Positions 6,316 through 12,105 of a DNA stretch of 12,105 bases are shown here, in pieces. Numbering within the stretch: position 1 is the stretch's first letter; every line of letters begins with the position of its first letter. The stretch spans positions 1 through 12,105 of the forward strand of contig JAFADH010000042.1 of assembly GCA_023424995.1 (NCBI GenBank). The letters are read 5' to 3'. Position numbers and translations under genes: made by a program. Origin of the DNA: Bacillota bacterium. GTDB lineage: Bacteria; Bacillota; Clostridia; Lachnospirales; Lachnospiraceae. Under the pieces are notes generated by a model. That model saw nothing but the letters and a program-made list of their open reading frames with translations. It was not told the DNA's origin and did no database searches.

Positions 6316-7166
6316 CGGTGCAGCCCTCCAATCACAAATCGAATAACACTAAAGATAATAAATGCCAGGATATCTATGGCGACAATCGTTGATCCTACCG
6401 GTGTAGAAGCAAGTATGGCGGTAAGAATACCTGCTACCGCACATACTACCGATATGGCAGCGGAACATATGATAACGGAGCGAAAGCTTTTAAACACCCT
6501 CATAGCCGATACGGCAGGAAAGATCACAAGGGCGGAGATCAGCAGGGAGCCTACCAGATTCATGGCAAGGACAATGATCATAGCCATGATCACGGCCAGG
6601 AACAGATTATACGCACCGGCACGTATTCCTGTCGCACTGGCAAAGGTCTCATCAAAGGTGACCGCAAATATTTTATGATAGAACAAAAAGAAGGTCAGGA
6701 TCACCAATATCGATATTCCGGCACAGAGCCAGACATCCAGCCCGGATAATGTCAGGATTGAGGTCGAACCGAATAATGTGCTGCATACGTCTCCCGTAAT
6801 ATTTGCCGAAGTTGAGAACATATTCATGAGCAGATATCCGACCGCCAGGGATCCCACAGATATCATGGCGATGACGGCATCCCCGCTGATCCTGGCATTC
6901 TGTCCTGTCCGCAGCAGCAATACGGCGATAATTACGGTGACCGGAAGCACCAGTACCATCTTATCCGACAGCTGCAGCACTGTCGCCGCAGCCATCGCTC
7001 CGAAAGCAGCATGGGAAAGCCCGTCTCCGATGTAGGAAAAGCGCTTAAGTACCAGGGTAACTCCCAGCAAAGAGGAGCAGAAGGCGATCAGTATTCCTAC
7101 GATTAATGCATACCGGACAAACGGATAAGAGAAATACAGTTCCAGGTCTTTTATCATCTCATTCAT
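6312..7166 (-). CDS. znuB: Zinc (metal) ABC transporter permease ZnuB, ABC-3 family
   Basis: The membrane channel of the metal importer, 284 residues, the usual ABC-3 length, with about eight hydrophobic segments. Family hallmarks are RFSYIGDGLSHAAFG (about 42-56, near the ATPase contact and pore), NLVGSLLISALVIFPAV (about 193-209) and STPVGSTIVAID near the end. The start was set at the ATG at 7166 because a purine-rich GGGGAGGGG lies just upstream and it overlaps the znuC stop by 8 bp; a longer in-frame reading back to 7286 would add 40 charged residues antisense-like over znuC and is not credible. It overlaps znuC upstream and the lipoprotein gene downstream, so the three are translated as a coupled set. 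Confidence 0.95.
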   Translation of the reverse strand: MNEMIKDLELYFSYPFVRYALIVGILIAFCSSLLGVTLVLKRFSYIGDGLSHAAFGAMAAATVLQLSDKMVLVLPVTVIIAVLLLRTGQNARISGDAVIAMISVGSLAVGYLLMNMFSTSANITGDVCSTLFGSTSILTLSGLDVWLCAGISILVILTFFLFYHKIFAVTFDETFASATGIRAGAYNLFLAVIMAMIIVLAMNLVGSLLISALVIFPAVSAMRVFKSFRSVIICSAAISVVCAVAGILTAILASTPVGSTIVAIDILAFIIFSVIRFVIGGLHR

Positions 7167-7926
7167 TCCCTGCCCCTCCCCTCTCTTCCGGGGATATCTT
7201 ATCTGAACAATTATCCCCATGTGCTCCTCTCTTCCCAAGGAATGCTTTTCCTGTCTCACTGTCCGCATACTCTTCCTTCGTCCCAAAGAACAGCGGAATA
7301 TTACTTACATGCAGAATGTGGGTGGCATATTCTACGGCTGCAGCAATATCATGGGAAATCATAATAATGGTTATCCCATCCTCTTTATTGAGCCCGGCGA
7401 TCAGCTCATACATATCCCATGTAACTTTGGGATCCAGCCCTGCGACGGGTTCATCCAGCAGAAGCAGCTTCCTGGTAGCACACAGTGCCCTGGCCAGAAG
7501 GACCCTCTGCTGCTGTCCGCCGGATAATTCCCGGTAGCACCGGTTCCTCAGCTCATAGATTCCCAGCCTCTTAAGGTTCATATCCATAATGCTGCGTTCT
7601 TCTTTGTTATAAAATGGCCGGAAACCGCGGCGGTTCAGACAGCCGGACAGCACTATCTCCTTCACGGAAGCAGGGAAATCCTTCTGGACCACAGTCTGCT
7701 GCGGAAGATACCCTATCTCCGAAGCCTTAAGACCATCACCCGTCACAATACTTCCGCTGATAGGAGTCTTAAGCTTCAATAGTGCTTTCATCAGAGTACT
7801 TTTACCCGCACCGTTCTCCCCCACAATGCAGAGATAATCACCGTTCTCCACCGAGAAATTCAGATTCCCGGTGACGGTTCTGCCTTCGTAGCCAAGCACC
7901 ACATTCTTGCATGTAATAAGAGACAT
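7159..7926 (-). CDS. znuC: Zinc (metal) ABC transporter ATP-binding protein ZnuC
   Basis: The cytoplasmic ATPase of the metal importer, 255 residues. Walker A is GENGAGKST (36-44), the Q-loop is in YLPQQT (about 76), the signature ELSGGQQQR is at 133-141, Walker B is LLLLDEP (154-160) with the D-loop GLDP, and the switch His192 is in SHDI. SVKEIVLSGCLNRRG after the Q-loop is typical of the ZnuC/MntB ATPases rather than sugar ATPases. The final 35 residues are charged and variable. The ATG has AAGGAG 8 nt upstream; 17 bp separate it from the znuA stop, and its end overlaps znuB. Confidence 0.95.
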   Translation of the reverse strand: MSLITCKNVVLGYEGRTVTGNLNFSVENGDYLCIVGENGAGKSTLMKALLKLKTPISGSIVTGDGLKASEIGYLPQQTVVQKDFPASVKEIVLSGCLNRRGFRPFYNKEERSIMDMNLKRLGIYELRNRCYRELSGGQQQRVLLARALCATRKLLLLDEPVAGLDPKVTWDMYELIAGLNKEDGITIIMISHDIAAAVEYATHILHVSNIPLFFGTKEEYADSETGKAFLGKRGAHGDNCSDKISPEERGGAGNE

Positions 7927-7943
7927 ATGCTTTTCTCCTTCTG

Positions 7944-8963
7944 TTAATTAATGGCCGTCTCCAAGGTAACCAGATTCTCCTGCATCACTGCCAGATAGGA
8001 GATACCCTCCTCGATATCTTTGGCTGTTACGGATTGTATCGAATTCATAACCAATATCTGCGGCTCCGTACCGGAATTGCGAATTATGGATTCCGCAATC
8101 CCCTGACTGGAATTCTCCAGCACCAACACCGCAGGTAATTGCAGCTCCTTTAATTTCTCTGACAGGAAAACAATCGTATTAAAACTTGCTTCCGTCTCTG
8201 CGGAGCATCCTGCAAATGCAGCGTAATAATCCAGATGATAATCATCTGCCAGATAACGGAAGGGGAATCTGTCACCGACCAGGATGGATTTATATGCCGC
8301 CTGTTCTACCGTATCTTTGTATTCCTGGTCTAATTTCTTTAATTGATCTATATAATGATCCAGATTGCTCTGATAGACTGCTGAATTATCCGGATCCAGC
8401 CTGCCGACTGCTTCGTTAATTGACCGGCAGATGGTCTCGGCATTACGGAGGGAAAGCCACACGTGCTCATCATATTCGATTCCTTCCTCTTCCTCAGCTT
8501 CGCCTGCTTCCTCCTCTTCCGCCTCCATACCTTCCACCAGTTCTTCTTCCTTAGCGGCTTCGCCCAGGAGCTCCAGCATATTGATCACCGCAGCACCGTC
8601 ATTCCCTGCCTCAGCCAACACATCCTCCACCCACTCATCGGACTCACCGCCTACGTAGATGAACAGGTCGCAGGAGGATATGGTTATGATATCATCCGTG
8701 GTAGGCTGGTAATTGTGCAAGTCGACACCATTATCCTGAAGAAGCGTCAGTTCCGCCCGGCTGATCCTGTCCCCAAGAATCTGCCTTACCCAGTCGTACT
8801 GCGGAAAAATAGTGCACACAATCTTCAAGCTGTCCTCCGGGGAATTATCAACATTATTACCTGCCGTATTCTTACTTTCTTTATTATCTGCCTTCCCGCA
8901 GCCTGACAAAGCACTCAGGCATAGTGCCAGTACTAAAATAATAGCCAATATTTTTTTCAACAT
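7944..8963 (-). CDS. znuA: Zinc ABC transporter substrate-binding lipoprotein ZnuA (acidic-loop variant)
   Basis: The extracytoplasmic metal receptor of the importer, cluster A-I family, 339 residues. The lipobox LSGC gives lipid-bearing Cys22. Metal ligands visible are His83 in GVDLHNYQPT and His167 in DEHVWLS. At the usual third-His site the sequence is VGDRFPFRYLADDYHLDYY, placing Asp231 there, a variant I believe common in clostridial homologues. The mobile loop that is His-rich in many ZnuA proteins is here almost pure Glu (about 139-160). The GCSAETEAS region (252-260) precedes the C-lobe. The ATG at 8963 has GGAGG 7 nt upstream. Zinc is the likelier metal from the loop and the operon partners, but manganese cannot be excluded by sequence. 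Confidence 0.93.
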   Translation of the reverse strand: MLKKILAIILVLALCLSALSGCGKADNKESKNTAGNNVDNSPEDSLKIVCTIFPQYDWVRQILGDRISRAELTLLQDNGVDLHNYQPTTDDIITISSCDLFIYVGGESDEWVEDVLAEAGNDGAAVINMLELLGEAAKEEELVEGMEAEEEEAGEAEEEEGIEYDEHVWLSLRNAETICRSINEAVGRLDPDNSAVYQSNLDHYIDQLKKLDQEYKDTVEQAAYKSILVGDRFPFRYLADDYHLDYYAAFAGCSAETEASFNTIVFLSEKLKELQLPAVLVLENSSQGIAESIIRNSGTEPQILVMNSIQSVTAKDIEEGISYLAVMQENLVTLETAIN

Positions 8964-9002
8964 AAATTAACCTCCGGAATATACTTTAGAATCGCAAACA
9001 AC

Positions 9003-9048
9003 ACCGGATCTCATTCCGATGATGCATCATCTATGATTTCCGACCGGT
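9003..9048 (-). other. Intercistronic stem-loop with a 14-bp perfect palindrome
   Basis: Between the small membrane gene and znuA lie ACCGG/CCGGT arms (9044-9048 with 9003-9007) enclosing the perfect palindrome GATGATGCATCATC (9018-9031). The 5' arm begins in the stop codon of the upstream gene. As RNA it could form a structure that uncouples or stabilises znuA expression; as DNA the palindrome could bind a dimeric protein. Only the pairing itself is seen. Confidence 0.5.
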
Positions 9049-9347
9049 CAATTCAATAGCTCTACTTTTAAAGTGATTAAGGTATCATTCCTCCTGGTGT
9101 TTCTTTCTGTACCGGAGCAAATGAACAGGAACAATAAGACCAGTGCCGCCGCCGACAGCACTGTAAGCTGAGAAGCTTCCAGATTACGTATTATATGAAC
9201 CGCTGCATCAAGCTGTATGCAGACATCACAATCATGTCCGCTGCAATCATGATTTTCATAATGAATAACGAATTCACCGGATAATAAGGGCACGATAAGG
9301 AGAAGGATACAAAGAAGAACAGCCATATAACGTATTAAATTCTTCAT
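9048..9347 (-). CDS. Small membrane protein with an extracellular His/Cys cluster, first gene of the zinc operon
   Basis: A 99-residue protein. A hydrophobic N-terminal segment (about 7-24) is followed by HYENHDCSGHDCDVC (29-43), containing His29, His33, Cys35, His38, Cys40 and Cys43, then an amphipathic stretch and a second membrane helix (about 62-80), with a basic tail. By the positive-inside rule the tail is probably cytoplasmic and the His/Cys cluster external. The cluster looks like a transition-metal site. I recognise no named family. The ATG at 9347 was chosen because GAGGTG lies 6 nt upstream; an in-frame GTG at 9356 overlaps that site. It lies directly behind the operon promoter and 84 bp before znuA, so a zinc-acquisition or metal-sensing role is inferred from context. 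Confidence 0.82.
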   Translation of the reverse strand: MKNLIRYMAVLLCILLLIVPLLSGEFVIHYENHDCSGHDCDVCIQLDAAVHIIRNLEASQLTVLSAAALVLLFLFICSGTERNTRRNDTLITLKVELLN

Positions 9348-9410
9348 ACCGGGCACCTCACTTCAATTAACAAGACACAGCAGTGCAATACAGGCTGCTA
9401 TAAATTAGAA

Positions 9411-9434
9411 AATATTGCAAATCGTTGCAGTATT
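9411..9434. promoter_or_regulatory. 24-bp inverted repeat, candidate operator of the zinc operon
   Basis: Half-sites AATATTGCAA (9411-9420) and TTGCAGTATT (9425-9434) are inverted repeats matching at 9 of 10 positions around ATCG. The site covers the predicted transcription start (about 9429) and ends 1 bp from the -10, the classic place for a repressor. It does not match the classical Bacillus Zur box or the streptococcal AdcR box; a Fur/Zur-type or MarR-type zinc repressor is inferred from context alone. Confidence 0.65.
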
Positions 9435-9435
9435 T

Positions 9436-9464
9436 ATATTAGTCCTGTAATAAAGATATGTCAA
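9436..9464 (-). promoter_or_regulatory. Promoter of the zinc uptake operon
   Basis: Minus-strand perfect TTGACA (9459-9464), a 17-bp spacer and TAATAT (9436-9441). The leader of about 80 nt reaches the ATG at 9347 and includes a small AGCAG/CTGCT hairpin. It is the only strong promoter seen upstream of the five genes ending at 5611. Confidence 0.75.
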
Positions 9465-9508
9465 CAAGAAAATTGTGAAATAAATGAGTCGTCCGCAGAT
9501 GAACCCCG

Positions 9509-10609
9509 TTATTCATGTATGAACTTTGTTCCAATAGGGACAATATACTCAGCATATTTACCGCTTTCAAAGGTAAGTATCCCTTTCCCTTCAATATGGA
9601 ATATATACTGTTCTTCCTCAGCGGCCCGCAGAATCAGTTTATCCTCCTCTATGAAATATCTTCCTGCCGGTGAGTAGCTTGCAGCTCCGCGGATAAAGAA
9701 AAACCTGCAATTCTCCTCAATAGTTACCTGGGCTGATTGATCCTTTGCCGCATACGTTCCCGGCTGGCAGGAAAGATATACTGCTTTGTCCACACTCTCT
9801 GTAAATACGGTTTGATAGTCAACTCTATCCACTAAACTACTGCTGAACATACTCCACCACAGCGCATGGAAGGTAACCTCCTTATCTCTCACCAGGTAGA
9901 AGCCATGAGTGGCCATAGCTGCGTTATTCATCAGTCCGATTCTCTCAATCAGATATGGGTAATTATAAGAATAGAGCTTATCCTCCTCATAATGGCTCAG
10001 GGTATATGCTTCTCCGTCATATTCTAACAAGAAGACATACAGCTTCGGATAATCATCCTTCATCTGTTCATATAATTCTGCAGAATAATGTTCGGGATCA
10101 CCAATCTCATAATGATGGGCAATCATAACCTGAGCTTCTTTCCCTTCCTCCGCAGTATCCAGAAATACTTCCCATACGTCCTCTCCACTGATCATATCCA
10201 TACCGGAAAGGACCAGCATCTCGCTGTAAAGTGCATCCTCCAGGGTAAAGTCATCAGGAAGCTCTTCCAGTGAATAAAAGGATAGCCTGTCCGTGTCATT
10301 CTCTGTGAACACAAGGTCCTCCGTTATTACATCCATGCCTTCCGTATTATAATCTTTTTCCGGCTCTTTTGTATCAGGCAAAGTCTTTGCATCATCATTT
10401 TCCTTGTCAGAATGATCAGTATCTGAATTATCGGCATCATCCCCTGAATAATCAGAAATATCCTTTGCTCTATCTGATATAACTCCGCTGTCAGCCGTGT
10501 CAGCTATCATATCCTTTTCACCAGAGAAAGGCGCAGAGCATCCTGTAACGGCAGCCCCCGCCAATATCACAGATATTATGAACATAATTTTTTGATATGG
10601 AATCTTCAT
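9509..10609 (-). CDS. Hypothetical lipoprotein with acidic linker and beta-rich C-terminal domain
   Basis: A 366-residue secreted lipoprotein of unrecognised function. The signal peptide ends in VTGC (Cys24). Residues about 30-90 are a low-complexity linker dominated by D, S, E and K. A middle region (about 108-260) contains LEELPDDFTLEDALYSEM and ATHGFYLVRDKEVTFHALWW. The last part (about 283-360) alternates short strands, PGTYAAKDQSAQVTIEEN to AGRYFIEEDKLILR and YIFHIEGKGILTFES, like a small barrel seen at the end of many clostridial lipoproteins. ATG 10609 has GGGAGGG 6 nt upstream. No clear terminator separates it from the zinc promoter 45 bp beyond its stop, so some read-through into that operon is possible. 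Confidence 0.85.
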   Translation of the reverse strand: MKIPYQKIMFIISVILAGAAVTGCSAPFSGEKDMIADTADSGVISDRAKDISDYSGDDADNSDTDHSDKENDDAKTLPDTKEPEKDYNTEGMDVITEDLVFTENDTDRLSFYSLEELPDDFTLEDALYSEMLVLSGMDMISGEDVWEVFLDTAEEGKEAQVMIAHHYEIGDPEHYSAELYEQMKDDYPKLYVFLLEYDGEAYTLSHYEEDKLYSYNYPYLIERIGLMNNAAMATHGFYLVRDKEVTFHALWWSMFSSSLVDRVDYQTVFTESVDKAVYLSCQPGTYAAKDQSAQVTIEENCRFFFIRGAASYSPAGRYFIEEDKLILRAAEEEQYIFHIEGKGILTFESGKYAEYIVPIGTKFIHE

Positions 10610-10715
10610 ATATAACCCTCCCCGACTTTCTATTCATTTAAGAAGTAGATTCAGAATATTCTTATGAATGCTTCTCTTCTATGATAAATACACTTTGTCC
10701 ATGGATAGGATAAGG

Positions 10716-10797
10716 CATATCCAGGTTAATTATCCTGCATATGGTCATATATATCGAACTCGCCGCACCTCACAATTACCGAATTGGTTCGATACAT
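10716..10797 (-). other. Structured intergenic element with nested inverted repeats and a 23-codon frame
   Basis: Arms TATCGAAC/GTTCGATA (10787-10794 with 10752-10759, perfect 8 bp) enclose a second perfect stem CAATT/AATTG with a 4-nt loop (10773-10786) and an unpaired TGAGGTGCGGCGA. A separate hairpin follows at 10716-10743, CATATGCAGG with CCTGGATATG, one mismatch and an 8-nt loop. On the minus strand a small frame from the ATG at 10795-10797 to the TAA at 10726-10728 encodes 23 residues including RCGEFDIYDHMQDN, without a ribosome site. TTGTGA (10770-10775), 16 bp and TATATA (10748-10753) inside it could be the promoter of the lipoprotein gene at 10609. It could be a small RNA, a leader or an interspersed repeat; I cannot decide. 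Confidence 0.5.
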
Positions 10798-10843
10798 CAA
10801 ACATAAAATATGATATCTGGGCTTTTATATTATCCATTAATTA

Positions 10844-10861
10844 AACATTGATATGAATGTT
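10844..10861 (-). terminator. Weak hairpin downstream of the YkgJ family gene
   Basis: AACATT/AATGTT with a 6-nt loop, followed on the minus strand by TTAATTAAT, 25 bp after the stop at 10886. The stem has only 6 AT-rich pairs, so termination would be inefficient. Confidence 0.3.
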
Positions 10862-10885
10862 CCGGTTGTATTGATCACTTGTTTA

Positions 10886-11551
10886 TCAGATATTCAGCAG
10901 CTTCTTTGTCTCCCATAGCCTCCGGTTAAATTGTATATAGAAGTCTAAATCCCTGTCGTATTTCTTAACATAGAATTGATTTAGTATATACATATTAATA
11001 TTCTTAATCAATGTATCGTCCCCGGCATTCTGAATGATCAACTCCGCATCATTCAAAAAGTAGTGCCATTTACACAGGAATTTCTCATTCCGCTCAAAGT
11101 CCGGTGTGTCAATCCAATTACTGATCTTAACCTTTGTTCTTGTATGATGGCTGCACTCGTTCACCTGCAGGAAGTATTGAAAGCCGCGGTCCTCATAATA
11201 CCTGCCTAAAGGGAAGATTCTGCAGATCCCCGGACGGCTTTCATGAATATTGCATTTCCCTGTGTCATTAAGAAATGCACAGCTTTCGAATTCACCGGTC
11301 ATCCTGAGGTTCGGCAGTATGACTCCGTCCACAACATTCAGTTCGATCTGTCCTGCAAGGAGCTCCTCGAAGGTCTTATTCAGCTTCCCGGTTAAACGGA
11401 ATATATCATAGGGGTCCAATATAATGGATCCTCCCATTCTATGGCAGCAGGCAGCCGCTCCTTTGCAGCCGTTACAGCTCGCTTCCACTAAATCGTCTAT
11501 ATTATATAGTTTTCCATCCGAGATTTCATCAAGGCTTATATTTCGCTTCAT
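10886..11551 (-). CDS. YkgJ family cysteine-cluster protein
   Basis: A 221-residue cytoplasmic protein of the YkgJ (UPF0153/CxxCxxCC) family, thought to bind zinc or an iron centre, function unproven. The N-terminal cluster is CNGCKGAAACCHRMGG, with Cys26, Cys29, Cys35 and Cys36. It is followed by Cys91, Cys100 in GKCNIH, Cys110 in RPGICRIFPLG, and Cys133. The ESRPxxCRxFPLG block is diagnostic. The C-terminal third is alpha-helical with many aromatic residues and carries a second Cys-His near CKWHYFLN. The ATG at 11551 has GGAGAG at a rather long spacing of about 11 nt. It is probably a single gene with its own promoter about 130 bp upstream. Confidence 0.9.
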   Translation of the reverse strand: MKRNISLDEISDGKLYNIDDLVEASCNGCKGAAACCHRMGGSIILDPYDIFRLTGKLNKTFEELLAGQIELNVVDGVILPNLRMTGEFESCAFLNDTGKCNIHESRPGICRIFPLGRYYEDRGFQYFLQVNECSHHTRTKVKISNWIDTPDFERNEKFLCKWHYFLNDAELIIQNAGDDTLIKNINMYILNQFYVKKYDRDLDFYIQFNRRLWETKKLLNI

Positions 11552-11682
11552 TATATCATTTACTCTCCACCGTAATTTTTGTCTTGTAAATACCTTATCT
11601 CTGCTTTATAGATCGTCTTTATGATTTTATCTAGCATAATGTAACAAGGCAGCTCCGGTACTCTCCATGTTCCGTTATTATA

Positions 11683-11711
11683 ATTATCGCATCAAATCCC
11701 GATGTTATCAA
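11683..11711 (-). promoter_or_regulatory. Promoter of the YkgJ family gene
   Basis: Minus-strand TTGATA (11706-11711), a 17-bp spacer ending in TGC (extended -10) and GATAAT (11683-11688). The leader would be about 125 nt, longer than needed and without an evident hairpin. Confidence 0.65.
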
Positions 11712-11759
11712 TATAGAATCGGTTTATAATTCATATATTAAAGAAAAAGGCTGATTTTA

Positions 11760-12005
11760 ATGCATAGATTTATGTCGCGGATAATGCTCATTCTTATGAT
11801 AGCTGTCGGGTTGTTTTTTATCTATCTCATTCTTGCGGAGCTTAGCTGGTGGATTTATATTAGGATTTATACCCATTATTTCTGGGGAGTGTTTCTTCCT
11901 ATCAGAAGGTATCAAACTGTGCTTAAAATTGTGATTGTTATATTCTGCTGCCTGGCAGCCGCAATATTTCTGATAATAAAAAAGCTGCGTAATAAGCATC
12001 GATGA
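11760..12005 (+). CDS. Small two-helix membrane protein
   Basis: An 81-residue predicted membrane protein with hydrophobic segments at about 8-27 (IMLILMIAVGLFFIYLILA) and 55-73 (VLKIVIVIFCCLAAAIFLI), an aromatic loop between them, and a basic tail KKLRNKHR expected to be cytoplasmic. The ATG at 11760 is preceded by AAAAAGG at about 10 nt, a weak and distant ribosome site; a later ATG at 11772 has none. TATAAT at 11725-11730 could be a -10, but no good -35 accompanies it. It is divergent from the YkgJ gene. No family is recognised. The opposite strand carries an open frame over the same span, but it lacks hydrophobic or motif structure, so this strand was preferred. Confidence 0.5.
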   Translation: MHRFMSRIMLILMIAVGLFFIYLILAELSWWIYIRIYTHYFWGVFLPIRRYQTVLKIVIVIFCCLAAAIFLIIKKLRNKHR

Positions 12006-12045
12006 AAAAAACAATGAGCCGTCATAAATATACATTCGTTCCATA

Positions 12046-12105
12046 ATACGGCCTTTCTATAAATATACGCCTTTTTTATAATATACGGCCTTTTTATTAT
12101 ATATG
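12046..12105 (+). repeat. AT-rich tandem repeat with ATACGGCCTTT core, running off the edge
   Basis: Three copies begin at 12046, 12065 and 12083 (periods 19 and 18): each is ATACGGCC or ATACGCC, a T-run, then TATAAAT-like sequence. The core GGCC plus T-tract is shared while the AT parts vary. It follows the small membrane gene by about 40 bp and may continue beyond the window. Confidence 0.65.

Noticed and set aside
7167..7286. Longer N-terminus for znuB
   Set aside because: It would add 40 charged residues overlapping znuC; the ATG at 7166 has a strong ribosome site and a normal family length.
8431..8906. Plus-strand frames rich in Ser over znuA
   Set aside because: The Ser runs are the reverse complement of the Glu-rich ZnuA loop; no ribosome site or motif.

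Overview
The window reads as chromosomal DNA of an anaerobic Clostridia species, most likely a Lachnospiraceae. The grounds are the AT-leaning composition, strong GGAGG-type ribosome binding sites, sigma-A-like promoters, and a gene set (UgpC/MsmK sugar ATPase, YitT and YczE membrane proteins, acidic-linker lipoproteins, YkgJ cysteine-cluster protein) usual for that group. This placement is inference. No tRNA, rRNA, CRISPR array, insertion sequence or phage gene was seen.

Layout. (1) 1-3227, minus strand: a sugar-ABC ATPase running off the left edge, a YitT family membrane protein, and a single-pass membrane protein with a degenerate LytR-CpsA-Psr-like domain behind a good promoter. (2) 3228-3606: an AT-rich gene-free stretch with a 15-bp tandem repeat whose last copies overlap a promoter. 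(3) 3607-5468, plus strand: a FabG-like SDR oxidoreductase and a YczE-like membrane protein, each closed by a strong hairpin. Between them lies a previously unannotated minus-strand gene remnant with a frameshift, and the apparent promoter of the YczE-like gene sits inside that remnant. (4) 5611-9464, minus strand: a compact five-gene metal (probably zinc) uptake operon, in transcription order small His/Cys-cluster membrane protein, znuA, znuC, znuB and a CC-motif lipoprotein. It has one clear promoter and a 24-bp inverted repeat over the predicted start site. (5) 9509-11551, minus strand: a large hypothetical lipoprotein and a YkgJ family cysteine-cluster protein, separated by an unusually structured intergenic element. 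(6) 11552-12105: a divergent promoter region, a small two-helix membrane protein on the plus strand, and an AT-rich tandem repeat reaching the right edge.

How the genes work together. The clearest unit is the zinc operon. ZnuA captures metal outside the cell, ZnuB is the channel and ZnuC the ATPase. The first and last genes encode extracytoplasmic proteins with Cys/His motifs that look like accessory metal-handling parts, and the inverted repeat is a good candidate for the metal-responsive operator. The most novel-looking material is these two accessory proteins with their operator, the decayed gene at 4430-4725, and the structured element at 10716-10797.
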